Below, piece after piece: positions 25,488 to 34,260 of a stretch of 64,000 nt of DNA. Source of the stretch: Nocardia mikamii NBRC 108933 (GTDB lineage: Bacteria > Actinomycetota > Actinomycetes > Mycobacteriales > Mycobacteriaceae); contig NZ_BDCM01000019.1 of NCBI RefSeq assembly GCF_001613505.1, positions 1 to 64,000 on the forward strand, given 5' to 3'. A program made the translations under genes and the position numbers. The notes under the pieces were generated by a model, which did not search any database, was not told the DNA's origin, and saw nothing but the letters and a program-made list of their open reading frames with translations. The first letter of the stretch is position 1, and each line of letters starts with the position of its first letter.

Positions 25488-26705
25488 CTATCGCAGGTAC
25501 ACCGGAACCGAGATGTGCCCGTTGGAGATGAAACTGCCCAGCGGCTTCAGCTCGGAGGGGTCGACCGCCAGCCGCAGATCCGGAAAGCGTTCGAACAGCG
25601 CCGGCAGCGCGATCGTGGCCTCCATGCGCGCCAGCGGAGCGCCCAGGCAGTGGTGCGCGCCGTGGCCGAAGGCGAGATGTTCCTTGTTCGCCCGGTATAC
25701 GTCGAACTCGGCGGTGGTCTCGCCGTGCACCTTCGGATCGCGGCAAGCCGCACCGTAGGAGGCCAGTATCGCCTCGCCCTTCGGAATCCGGACCTCGCCG
25801 ACCTCGATGTCCTCGACGGCGTATCGCAGCGGCAGATGCGCCACCGGCGCCTGGTAGCGCAGCGTCTCCTCGACCAGCTCCGCCCACGGCACCCGGCCCT
25901 CGACCACATCGGCGCGCTGCTCCGGATGGCTGAGCAACGCCACGATGGCCTGGTCGATCAGGTTGAGCGTGGTCTCGTGTCCAGCGTTGATCACCAGCAT
26001 CAGGGTGTCGACGAGTTCGGTCTCCGAGAGCTGGGCGCCGTCCTCGTTGCGGGTGGCGATCAGCACGCTGGTGATGTCGTCGCCCGGGTTCTTCCGGCGA
26101 AATGCCACCAATTCACCGATCAGGCGCCCCATTTCGATGAAATTCGCCTGCGCCTGCTCCGGTGTGAACGAGGTGTCGAAGAAGCCGTCGACACAGGCGT
26201 GGATGGCCGAGTCCAGATGGTCGGGCACGCCCAGCAGTTCGCTGATCACCCGGATCGGCACCGGGTAGGCGTAATTCGGACGCAGGTCCACGACCTCGCC
26301 TGGCGCGGTCGCGCTCAACCGTTCGAGCAGATCCGCCACGATCGCCTCGATCCGCGGGCGCATCGCGGTGGTGCGGCGATGCGTGAACGCCGGGGCGACC
26401 AGTTTGCGCAGCCGCCGGTGCTCGGTTCCATAGGCGGTGAACATGTTCTGCGCCGCCACCCACGGTTGCAGCGGCCACGATTCGTTGATGTCACCGTTGA
26501 TATAGGCCGACCAGTGCTGGCGCGGATCCTTCGACACCCGCGGATCCGACAGCAGATTCTTCAGTACGACCGCATCGGTCACCGACCAGGCCGGCACTCC
26601 GCCCGGCAACTCCACCAGCGCCACGGGACCACGTTCCCGGATGCGCTCGTTCTCGGCCTGGATATCGGCGCCGGTCAGATCGAGCACCAGTGGTTCCTGC
26701 TTCAT
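25488..26705 (-). CDS. Cytochrome P450, CYP154-like
   Basis: 405 residues, full length. The I-helix AGHETT, the ExxR motif EETLR and the heme loop FGHGAHHCLGAPLAR are intact. The N-terminal pattern (GPVALVELPGGVPAWSVT, RVSKDPRQHW, FTAYGTEHRRLRKLV) is characteristic of CYP154 proteins, which hydroxylate macrolides, steroids or other polycyclic substrates. It starts 10 bases after the CYP157-like gene, with AAGGAG before the ATG, so the two are co-transcribed. In Streptomyces, CYP157 and CYP154 genes sit together at the ends of conservon operons. Electrons would come from a ferredoxin encoded elsewhere. Confidence 0.93.
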   Translation of the reverse strand: MKQEPLVLDLTGADIQAENERIRERGPVALVELPGGVPAWSVTDAVVLKNLLSDPRVSKDPRQHWSAYINGDINESWPLQPWVAAQNMFTAYGTEHRRLRKLVAPAFTHRRTTAMRPRIEAIVADLLERLSATAPGEVVDLRPNYAYPVPIRVISELLGVPDHLDSAIHACVDGFFDTSFTPEQAQANFIEMGRLIGELVAFRRKNPGDDITSVLIATRNEDGAQLSETELVDTLMLVINAGHETTLNLIDQAIVALLSHPEQRADVVEGRVPWAELVEETLRYQAPVAHLPLRYAVEDIEVGEVRIPKGEAILASYGAACRDPKVHGETTAEFDVYRANKEHLAFGHGAHHCLGAPLARMEATIALPALFERFPDLRLAVDPSELKPLGSFISNGHISVPVYLR

Positions 26706-26715
26706 CGGAAGCTCC

Positions 26716-27996
26716 TTACACCAGATTCAACGGAGGAGATGCGGGGAAGGTGACCGGCAGCGCTGCCATCGCACGGTGGAACGGCCCGGGACGCCAGGTG
26801 ATTTCGTTCGGCTCGATGGCCAGGCGCATCTCCGGTAGCGCGTCGAGCAGCTGGTCGATCGCGTCCTGCACCACCAGGTAGGCCACCGAACGAGCCGGGC
26901 AGGCGTGCGGTCCGGCGCTCCAGGCCAGATGTGAGCGGTTGCCGGTGCGGTCGCCGCCCGCGATGACCGGATCGTTGTTGCACGCGGACAGGCTGATGAC
27001 GACCGGCTGATGCGCGGGCAGCCAGGCGTTGTCGATCAGGATGGGCTGGCGCGGATAGCTGATGGAGAAGTTCGCCATCGGCGGATCCTTGAACAGCACC
27101 TCGTCCAGCGCGTCGCGGGTGGAGAGGCTGCCGCCCAGCATGCCGCCGCCGAACCGGTCGTCGGTGATCATCAGCAGCAGGGTGTTGGCGATCAGGTTCT
27201 GCTGGGGCTCGATGCCCGCCCCGTAGAAGCTGATCAGGTTGTAGAGCATCTCCTCGTCGCTGAGATTGGCCGGGTGGTGGGCCAGCCGCGAGGTGACGTC
27301 GTCGCCGGGGTCGGCGCGGCGCAGGTGGATCAGCTCCATCAGCGCCTGGCTCAGATGTTCCATACCCCAGGCCGCGTTCACGGTGTCGAACAGCGCCGCC
27401 ATACCGGTGGCCACTCGCTGACCGAGCTCGGCCGAACATCCCACCATGCGGTTCAGCGATTCGAAGACCAGGGGGAAGGCGTACTGCGACACCAGATCCG
27501 CCGATCCGGCTTCGCAGAAGCTGTTGATCAGCGGGACCGCGATCTTCTCCACCGTGCTGTGCAGCGCGTGCAGGTCGATGCCGTCGACGGCTGCCGTATA
27601 CGCCTGCCGGTAGCGCAGGTGGACATTGCCGGCATTGCGCAGGGCGTTCGGATACCACTGCATCATCGGCCGCACCGGGCAGTCCTCGGGAATCGTGTCC
27701 TGCCACGCCCGGGGGTCGGCCGGGAAATGCTCGGGATCGTTGAGGATTCGCAACGCGGTGTGGTAGCCGATCACGAGCGTGGCCGGGACGCCGGGGGACA
27801 GCTCGATCGGGACCAGTGAACCGTAGCGGCGGCGCATCTCCCGATACGTGCCGTGCGGATCGGCGGCGAATTCCGGTGTGTCCAGCAGAATGCGGGGACC
27901 GTCGGTGTCGACCGGGGAGCCCATGTGCTGGACCGGGCAGGTGGCGGGACCGCCCGCGCCGGGGAGTGCGGACAGTGCAGAACGTGGTGTGGTCAA
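26716..27996 (-). CDS. Atypical cytochrome P450, CYP157-like, lacking ExxR
   Basis: 426 residues. The heme region is WSAGPHACPARSVAY, so the Cys ligand is present. The I-helix has GAGIEPQQN in place of AGxET. The ExxR position reads DEVLF followed by KDPPMANF, with no Arg; loss of ExxR is a known mark of the CYP157 family. The start is inferred as TTG 27996, because GGAG lies 9 bases upstream and the protein then begins TTPRSALSALPG with CPVQHMG shortly after. The upstream in-frame extension to 28227 shows no family features. It is the first gene of a two-gene operon with the CYP154-like gene. No cvnA-D genes are adjacent. Confidence 0.88.
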   Translation of the reverse strand: MTTPRSALSALPGAGGPATCPVQHMGSPVDTDGPRILLDTPEFAADPHGTYREMRRRYGSLVPIELSPGVPATLVIGYHTALRILNDPEHFPADPRAWQDTIPEDCPVRPMMQWYPNALRNAGNVHLRYRQAYTAAVDGIDLHALHSTVEKIAVPLINSFCEAGSADLVSQYAFPLVFESLNRMVGCSAELGQRVATGMAALFDTVNAAWGMEHLSQALMELIHLRRADPGDDVTSRLAHHPANLSDEEMLYNLISFYGAGIEPQQNLIANTLLLMITDDRFGGGMLGGSLSTRDALDEVLFKDPPMANFSISYPRQPILIDNAWLPAHQPVVISLSACNNDPVIAGGDRTGNRSHLAWSAGPHACPARSVAYLVVQDAIDQLLDALPEMRLAIEPNEITWRPGPFHRAMAALPVTFPASPPLNLV

Positions 27997-28292
27997 AAGA
28001 TGTGACTCCAGAGAATGAACTGTCGAGCGCGACGAAGAATTCCGCTGTCGGTATGGTCCTACAGCGTCACCCCACATCTGTTGTAGGACAAGAGGCTTGG
28101 TTAGCCGCCCGGCCGGACATCCGTAACCGGACTGTCGACCAGGGTAGCAGGAACGTACCGAACTCTCTGTCTGTCTTCCACTCTCGGCACCCCGGTGCGG
28201 GCCGGCGGGGGAATCACCGTGAAACACCTTGTGAGCGGGGATATTGACACCGGTTCCGCCGAACTGTCGGTGCGGTGTGTTTGCATACCACC

Positions 28293-28805
28293 ATGACGAG
28301 CACCGATCTGCTGGTAGACGCCTTCGGGCGGATCAAGGAGAACGTGCACGGCGCGGTCGCCGGGCTCACCCAGGAGGAACTGGCCGCCCGGCTGGACCCC
28401 GGGGCCAATTCCATCGCCTGGCTGATCTGGCATCTGACTCGCGTGCAGGACGACCACATCGCCGATGTGGCCGGCACCGAACAGGTGTGGACGACGGCCG
28501 GCTGGTCGCGCCGCTTCGATCTGCCCTTCGACGAGTCGGCCACCGGGTACGGCGACGATCCGGACGAGGTGGCGGCCCTCGGCGGCGTCTCGGCCGAATT
28601 GCTGCTGGGCTATCACGACGCCGTCCACGACCGCACCGTCGACTACGTCCGCACCCTCGCCGACGCCGACCTGCCGCGGATCGTCGATACCCGCTGGGAT
28701 CCGCCGGTGACCCTCGGCGTGCGGCTGATCAGCGTGGTCGACGACGATATCCAGCATTCCGGGCAGGCGGCGTTCATCCGCGGGGTGCTGCTGCGCCGCC
28801 GCTAG
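28293..28805 (+). CDS. DinB-like protein (DUF664/mycothiol-transferase type)
   Basis: 170 residues from ATG 28293 (TSTDLLVDAFGRIKENV); an upstream ATG at 28275 adds six weak residues. The four-helix DinB fold is indicated by WLIWHLTRVQDDHIAD and DDDIQHSGQAAFIRG, which supply three His for the metal site. Actinobacterial members transfer mycothiol or maleylpyruvate-type groups, but many are uncharacterised. The 3' end overlaps the convergent GT4-P450 gene by 4 bases. The 296-base gap before it, back to the CYP157-like gene, holds a TTGACA at 28244 without a convincing -10. Confidence 0.82.
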   Translation: MTSTDLLVDAFGRIKENVHGAVAGLTQEELAARLDPGANSIAWLIWHLTRVQDDHIADVAGTEQVWTTAGWSRRFDLPFDESATGYGDDPDEVAALGGVSAELLLGYHDAVHDRTVDYVRTLADADLPRIVDTRWDPPVTLGVRLISVVDDDIQHSGQAAFIRGVLLRRR

Positions 28806-31420
28806 CGCCGGTGCAGGGTCACCGGAATCGCCGACGGCGAGAGGACGAAGTCCCGGTTCGAGGCCCGCACGACGTATGCCGGATCCGGCTCGGGCCGCCA
28901 CCGCGCCAGCAGCGCCGCCGAGGCGAGCGTGATCTCCAGCAGCGCGAAGTGATCGCCCAGGCAGCGCCGGCGGCCGACACCGAAGGACAGGTTCGCCTGC
29001 TTGTCGATCTCATCGGTGCGGGCGGGCGACCAGCGGTCCGGATCGAAGGCCTCGGGATTCGGGAAGTGGCGCGGATCGTGCTGGACCAGATAGGGGCTGA
29101 ACATGATGGCGGTGCCGTCGGGAATGGTGAGCCCGCCGACGGTCACGGGCCCGGACGCGTTTCCGGCGCTGATCCACGGCCCCCAGAACCGAAGAGTCTC
29201 CGAGACAACCTGTTTCAGGTAGATGAGCTTGCCGATGTGTTTCGCGCGGACCGGTCCGGCGCCGACCACATCGTCGAGTTCGGCTCGCACCCGTTCGGCG
29301 ATATCGGGACGCCGCATCACCTCGTGCCACAGCCAGCCGGTGAGCGAGGCCATCGACCCCACCCCACCCGCCAGCATCAGAATGGCTTCGTCGATGATGT
29401 GGTCGTCCGACAGTCGCGCACCGGTCTCGGGATCGGTATGGCGGATCAACGCCGACACCACATCGTTGAAATCCTCGTCCCGGCGGCGGTACTCGGTGAT
29501 CGCGGCGCCGATCGCGGCCCGCAGGTGGCGGGCCTTGCGCTCCCAGCGCCGATTCGCGATCACCCGCAGGCGGCGGATCTGGGGCGGCAGGGCGGTGCGC
29601 AGAATGACCTGGCTCAGCAGCCACGGCACGTTGTCGCGAATCCGGTGCCGGGCCGCCGCGCTGAATTCGGCGGTGAACAGGGTCGAGGACACGGTGTCGA
29701 GAATCAGGCCGTGCGCCTCGTCCATCAGGTCGACCCGGCCTCCGGCGGGCAGCGCGGCCGACCAGGTGTCGGCCAATTCGGCCGCGGTGACCGTGTATTC
29801 GGCGAGCCGGCTCTGCCGCAGTGCGGGCGCGATCATGCGCCGGCGCAGTTTGTGTTCGGCGCCGCGCAGCACGTTCACCGAACCGCCGGCCACATCGGCG
29901 ATCGCTTCCCGCAGATCGTCGCGATTCAATTCCGCGTCGCCGAGGCCGACCTCGCGCACCAGCTCCGGCGTGGTCAGCACATAGCCGGTTTTGCGGCCGA
30001 ACCGGATGCGCACGATCGGGCCGAGCTCGGCGAGCGAGCTCACGAAACCCGGTGCGTCGCGCAGGGCGCGCAGGCTGTGGCCGATCAGCGGCAGGGCGCC
30101 GGGCGCGGTGGGTACCTCGGACAGCCGTCGCGGCACCGGTCGCTGTGCGGCGGGCTCGATGTCGGCCCGTGCCTGCTCATAGACCTCGACGATCGCCTCG
30201 ATGCGGCCGGACTGTCGCACCGAATCGCGATGACGGGTCATCTCGGCGCGCATCGCGAGCAGCCTGCCGCGGTCGGTCGCCAACACGCCGATCGCCTCCG
30301 CCAGGGCCGCGGGGGAGGCGTCGCCGGCGCGCAGACCACCGCCCGCCGGAACGGATTCGGCCAGGTCCGGATCGCAGTACAGCACGGGCAGGCCGGTGGC
30401 GATCGCCTCGAGCAGCACCATGCCCTGGGTGTCGAAACCCCACGACGGAAACAGCAAAGCGTCCGCAGCGGCCATGGCGTCGAGGCACTGCTGCTGAGAA
30501 ACTCTGCCGTGCAGCGCGATTCGATTCGAGAGCCCGTGTTCGGCGACCACCGCGGCGGCGCGCGCGGACAGCTCGCCCTCGCCGTACACGTCGAGGGTGC
30601 AGTCCGGGACGCGCCGCACCGCCTCGATCGATTCGAGCAGTCGCTTCTCCGCGGAGAGCCGCCCGCACCAGATCAACCGCAGCGGACCCTCGGTGTCGCG
30701 GGCGGCCGGGCGCCGCCGGCCGTCGAACAGTGCGTCGTCGACACCGTTGGAGATCACCCGGATCGGCCGGGTGAGGCCGTGGTCGAGCAGCAGATCCGCG
30801 AAATGGCGGGTCGGTGCGATGACCCGGTCGGCGGCCTGCGCCTGGCCCACGATGGTGTGCCACGCGTGCCGGGCCGCCGGGCTCTGCGTGCCCCGCGGCA
30901 TCCGCGCGGGATGGGTGACGAAGCGGCCGTGCAGGATTCGCAGCGCGAGCGCCGAGAGGTAGGGCGCCGGCGCGGTGTGCTCGATGAAGGCGTCGTCGCG
31001 GCTCTGCGCGGTGTGCACCAGCGGAATGCGATGCCGCCGTGCGGCTTTCATCCCCGCGATCGCCACACCGTAGGTGGTGTGGGTATGGACGAGATCGACG
31101 GGGCCGCGGGCCGCGAAGGCGGCATCGATCAGCGCGGCGTTGCGCGCGGTCGGCAGCACCATCGGGAAGCCGTTCACCACCGCGCCGGCCAGGGGAGCCA
31201 GTTCCACCACCCCGTCGCCGGATGCCGCGTCCGGTGGCATCGCGGCGCCCGGCAGTGGTGCCACGAACAGCGTCACCCGATGTCCGGCGCGTTCGAGGCC
31301 GTGGCGCAACGCCGCCACCGCGGTCTGCACCCCGCCCAGCGTCGCCGGGTGATAGTCCATGAACATGGCGATGTGCACGCCCGGCACGTTACCCACGCGC
31401 CCGGTTGTTCGATATCCCAT
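28802..31420 (-). CDS. GT4 glycosyltransferase - cytochrome P450 fusion protein
   Basis: One uninterrupted 872-residue frame. Residues about 15-420 are a GT4 (GT-B fold) glycosyltransferase: DYHPATLGGVQTAV at the N-terminus, LIWCGRLSAEKRL at the donor domain start, and FPSWGFDTQGMVLLEA, where the usual ExxxxxxxE reads D-x7-E. A short linker leads at about residue 430 (near nt 30130) to a normal P450 beginning, PRRLSEVPTAPGALPLIGH, then ExxR (SETLR) and heme loop FGVGRRRCLGDHF. The I-helix reads LAGGVGSMAS, without the acid-alcohol pair. ATG 31420 is used; GTG 31378 (HIAMFMDYHP) is equally plausible. It is divergent from a GT1 gene. It suggests coupled glycosylation and oxidation of one product; the substrate is unknown. 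Confidence 0.92.
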   Translation of the reverse strand: MGYRTTGRVGNVPGVHIAMFMDYHPATLGGVQTAVAALRHGLERAGHRVTLFVAPLPGAAMPPDAASGDGVVELAPLAGAVVNGFPMVLPTARNAALIDAAFAARGPVDLVHTHTTYGVAIAGMKAARRHRIPLVHTAQSRDDAFIEHTAPAPYLSALALRILHGRFVTHPARMPRGTQSPAARHAWHTIVGQAQAADRVIAPTRHFADLLLDHGLTRPIRVISNGVDDALFDGRRRPAARDTEGPLRLIWCGRLSAEKRLLESIEAVRRVPDCTLDVYGEGELSARAAAVVAEHGLSNRIALHGRVSQQQCLDAMAAADALLFPSWGFDTQGMVLLEAIATGLPVLYCDPDLAESVPAGGGLRAGDASPAALAEAIGVLATDRGRLLAMRAEMTRHRDSVRQSGRIEAIVEVYEQARADIEPAAQRPVPRRLSEVPTAPGALPLIGHSLRALRDAPGFVSSLAELGPIVRIRFGRKTGYVLTTPELVREVGLGDAELNRDDLREAIADVAGGSVNVLRGAEHKLRRRMIAPALRQSRLAEYTVTAAELADTWSAALPAGGRVDLMDEAHGLILDTVSSTLFTAEFSAAARHRIRDNVPWLLSQVILRTALPPQIRRLRVIANRRWERKARHLRAAIGAAITEYRRRDEDFNDVVSALIRHTDPETGARLSDDHIIDEAILMLAGGVGSMASLTGWLWHEVMRRPDIAERVRAELDDVVGAGPVRAKHIGKLIYLKQVVSETLRFWGPWISAGNASGPVTVGGLTIPDGTAIMFSPYLVQHDPRHFPNPEAFDPDRWSPARTDEIDKQANLSFGVGRRRCLGDHFALLEITLASAALLARWRPEPDPAYVVRASNRDFVLSPSAIPVTLHRR

Positions 31421-31485
31421 AGTGTCCCCATCGGGTTTCTCGGCCGAAAGTGTTGCGCTCTCGGGAAAAGGGGAGATAACTCGAC

Positions 31486-32763
31486 ATGAGAATCGCCATT
31501 CCGCTGACCGGCACCCGCGGCGACGTGCAACCGGTGCTGGCCCTGGGGCTGGAATTGCGGCGCCGCGGCCACGACGTGGTGCTGGGCGCGCCGCCGAATC
31601 TGGTCGATTTCACCACCTCGGCGGGGCTCGCCGCGCGCCCCTGCGGGCCCGATGTGCAGCAGCTCTACAGCTCCGAGGACGGGCAGCGGGCCCTCGCCGC
31701 GGGCAATACGCTGCGGCTGATGCAGCTGGTCGCCCGGCAGATGGCCGACTATGCCGATCGGATGAACCGCGAGGTGGTCGAGGTGTGTGCGGGCGCCGAC
31801 CTGATCGTCGCGAGCACCGTCACCGAGGACCGGGCCTGCTCGGTCGCCGAGGCGATGGATGTGCCGCTGGTGAGCCTGCACTACTACCCGGCGCGGGCGA
31901 ACGGGGTCTATCCCTTTCCGGGTGCGCTGCCGGCGAACTGGGCGCCGCCCGCGCCGGTGAATCGCGTGACGTGGGCGGTAGCGGAGAATCTGCGGCGCAT
32001 CGTGTTCATGCGCTATCTGAACGATCTGCGCGGCATGCTCGGTCTGCCGAAGTCGCGGGCGAGTATCGCGGCGGTGCTGGCGCGGCGGCGGGTCCCCGAA
32101 GTGCAGATCTACGATCCGGCGCTGGTGCCCGGGCTGCCGGCGCAGTGGGACGGCCGGCGCCCGTTCACCGGCTTCCTGACGCTGGATCAGCAGACCCGGC
32201 ACGCGGTGGGCGAACTCGGCGACGACCACACCGACATCCTGTCCTGGGTGCACGCGGGGCAGGCGCCGGTGTTCTTCGGATTCGGCAGTATGCCGATCAG
32301 CGATCCCGCCGCCGTCCTGGCCATGGTGCGCGAGGTGTCGCGGCGGCTCGGCGTGCGGGCATTGGTGAGTGCCGGCTGGAGCGGTATGGAAACCGCTCGT
32401 ACACAGGGTGATTCGACGGTGAAGGTGGTCGGTCCGTTCGCCTACGACCTGGTGTTCCCGTATTGCGCGGCCGCGGTGCATCACGGCGGGATCGGCACGC
32501 TGTTCGAAAGTCTGCGGGCCGGTCTGCCGACGTTGGTATGTTCGGTGTCGTTCGAACAGCCGATGTGGGGCGGGCAGGTGGACCGGCTCGGACTCGGCGC
32601 ACATCTGCGCTTCACCGACCTCACCACCGAACGACTCCTTCGCGGCGTGACCACGCTGCTGGAACCCGAACGCCGCGCTCGCGCAGGGCGATTCGCGGCC
32701 ACGTTGCGCACCGAGGGCGCCGCCGCGCATGCCGCCGATATCGTCGAGGCGGCAGCCCGGTGA
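31486..32763 (+). CDS. GT1-family glycosyltransferase (UGT/sterol-glucosyltransferase type)
   Basis: 425 residues, GT-B fold. The N-terminus TGTRGDVQPVLALGLELRRRGHDV is the standard acceptor-domain opening. The donor signature is HHGGIGTLFESLRAGLPTLV followed by FEQPMWGGQV. This branch includes glycopeptidolipid, sterol and macrolide glucosyltransferases. AAAGGGGAG lies 11 bases before the ATG. The end overlaps the permease start (GTGA), indicating translational coupling. With the divergent GT4-P450 fusion it probably builds a glycosylated lipid or polyketide-like metabolite, which is inference. Confidence 0.92.
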   Translation: MRIAIPLTGTRGDVQPVLALGLELRRRGHDVVLGAPPNLVDFTTSAGLAARPCGPDVQQLYSSEDGQRALAAGNTLRLMQLVARQMADYADRMNREVVEVCAGADLIVASTVTEDRACSVAEAMDVPLVSLHYYPARANGVYPFPGALPANWAPPAPVNRVTWAVAENLRRIVFMRYLNDLRGMLGLPKSRASIAAVLARRRVPEVQIYDPALVPGLPAQWDGRRPFTGFLTLDQQTRHAVGELGDDHTDILSWVHAGQAPVFFGFGSMPISDPAAVLAMVREVSRRLGVRALVSAGWSGMETARTQGDSTVKVVGPFAYDLVFPYCAAAVHHGGIGTLFESLRAGLPTLVCSVSFEQPMWGGQVDRLGLGAHLRFTDLTTERLLRGVTTLLEPERRARAGRFAATLRTEGAAAHAADIVEAAAR

Positions 32764-33518
32764 GGATGATCGCCGCGGATTCGGCGGTGATGTTCCGCCG
32801 GTGCGCCCGGCACACCCTGCGCAGTCCGGACACGCTGATCATCTCGCTGCTCATGCCGATCCTGGTGATGCTGCTGTTCACCTACGTCTTCGGCGGCGCG
32901 ATCGACGTCGGCGGTTCCTATCTCGACTACGTGGTGCCCGGAATCATGTTGTTGTGCACCGGATTCGGCGCGTCCATCACCGCGACCGCGGTCTCGGCGG
33001 ATATGACCAGAGGCAGTATCGACCGGTTCCGGACGCTGCCGATGTTCCGGCAGGCGATCCTCGCCGGTCACGTCGGCGAAGGGGTGGCGCGCAACCTCGC
33101 CGCCATCGCGATCGCGGTGGCCGTGGCCGTCCTGCTCGGCTATCGCCCGCACGCGGACGCGCTGGGCTGGCTGGGGGCGCTGGCCATGATCATGCTGTTC
33201 GTGGTGGCGATCTGCTGGATCGCGGTCGCGCTCGGGCTGGTGGCGAGGAATCCCGAAGCGGCCGGCGGGATGACCTACGCGATCATGTTCATCCCCTACA
33301 TCAGCAGCGCGTTCGTGCAGACCTCCACCATGCCCGGCTGGCTGCGCGGCTTCGCCGACTATCAACCCGCCACACCCGTCGTCGACACCGTGCGCGGCCT
33401 GCTGAACTCGAGCGGGACCGGCGCAAGCGCTGCATCGGCCCTCGTCTGGTGTGCGGGCCTCGCGATACTCGGTTTCGGCGCGGCCAGTGCGATATTCGAT
33501 CGGCTCTCCCAGCGATAG
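32760..33518 (+). CDS. ABC-2 type permease (DrrB-like)
   Basis: 252 residues, six predicted membrane spans: LIISLLMPILVMLLFTYVFGG, a DYVVPGIMLL segment, the VSADMTRGSIDRFRTLPM loop, and later helices near GALAMIMLFVVAICWIAVALGL. DrrB-type permeases export drugs and glycolipids with a DrrA-type ATPase. The GTG at 32760 overlaps the GT1 stop and has GAGG upstream; ATG 32766 is an alternative. No ATPase gene lies anywhere near, so it must borrow one. A 143-base stretch after it contains nothing I recognise. Confidence 0.88.
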   Translation: MRMIAADSAVMFRRCARHTLRSPDTLIISLLMPILVMLLFTYVFGGAIDVGGSYLDYVVPGIMLLCTGFGASITATAVSADMTRGSIDRFRTLPMFRQAILAGHVGEGVARNLAAIAIAVAVAVLLGYRPHADALGWLGALAMIMLFVVAICWIAVALGLVARNPEAAGGMTYAIMFIPYISSAFVQTSTMPGWLRGFADYQPATPVVDTVRGLLNSSGTGASAASALVWCAGLAILGFGAASAIFDRLSQR

Positions 33519-33661
33519 GCGACCACGGTTCGGTGCGGGCGGTGTGCGTCGACCGCGTGCCGGACGACGGCCGTGCATCCGGTGCCGGGGCCCTCGGCAG
33601 TGCGTCGGCGATGCGGCAGGGACGGATCGGATAACGTCGGGCCGCGGTGAGTCCGCCCGGC

Positions 33662-34216
33662 TCAGTGCGCGCTGCGGTTGTCGCCCGCGAGGCGGCCGCG
33701 CCGGATCAACGCTCGTTTGGCGCCCGGTGCGATCGGCGGCAGCGGCGCCTCCGAATCCTGTTCCGGCTCAGCGGGATTAGGCCGGACGAACAAGGTGACC
33801 GAGGCGGCCGGACTGAATCCGCTGCGGGTCATCAACGTGGCCGAGGCGGTGTTGCTCTGCTCCACGTCGGTCACGATGCGCCGGGCCCCCCGCGCGAACA
33901 ACGCCTCCGAACAGATATCCACCAGTCGCCGCGCCAGTCCGCGCCCCTGCATATCCGGTGCCACCGCGACCCATTCGAGGTATCCCCAGTCGTCCCGGAG
34001 TTCGAATTCCATGGATCCGAGGACGAATCCCACCACCCGATCCGAATCCAATGCCACCCAGCAGGCGTTGTCGGCCGAATCGAGGTGCTCGGCCACCGAC
34101 GTCAACGACCACGACGTGTAGGGCTTGACGTCGGTGTCGAACACCTCGTGCCCCAGATCCAATACCTGCCGTAAATGCCCCAGACCCATGGGCACGATCA
34201 CCGCATCGCTGTCCAT
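33662..34216 (-). CDS. GNAT-family N-acetyltransferase
   Basis: 184 residues. The acetyl-CoA-binding motif A is VAVAPDMQGRGLARRLVD, followed by a DVEQSNTASATLMTRSGF motif B typical of RimI-like proteins. The C-terminal 40 residues are Pro-rich and probably disordered. The acceptor cannot be predicted. It is convergent to the ABC permease and in line with, 44 bases from, the DUF5666-like gene, which may read through into it. Confidence 0.85.
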   Translation of the reverse strand: MDSDAVIVPMGLGHLRQVLDLGHEVFDTDVKPYTSWSLTSVAEHLDSADNACWVALDSDRVVGFVLGSMEFELRDDWGYLEWVAVAPDMQGRGLARRLVDICSEALFARGARRIVTDVEQSNTASATLMTRSGFSPAASVTLFVRPNPAEPEQDSEAPLPPIAPGAKRALIRRGRLAGDNRSAH

Positions 34217-34260
34217 TCGCTCAGTTTGCCAGAGGTGTGCCGGACGGCCGGAGTGTGAAA

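Noticed and set aside
25299..26753. 484-codon plus-strand frame opposite the CYP154-like gene
   Set aside because: Shadow of the P450 codons; no family features.
28244..28272. Promoter for the DinB-like gene from TTGACA at 28244
   Set aside because: The -35 is perfect but no acceptable -10 follows at 16-18 bases.
28244..31489. 1081-codon plus-strand frame across the GT4-P450 gene
   Set aside because: Low-complexity Arg/Gly/His peptide with no motif; the minus strand carries complete GT4 and P450 signatures. Only the DinB-like gene at its start, in another frame, is real.
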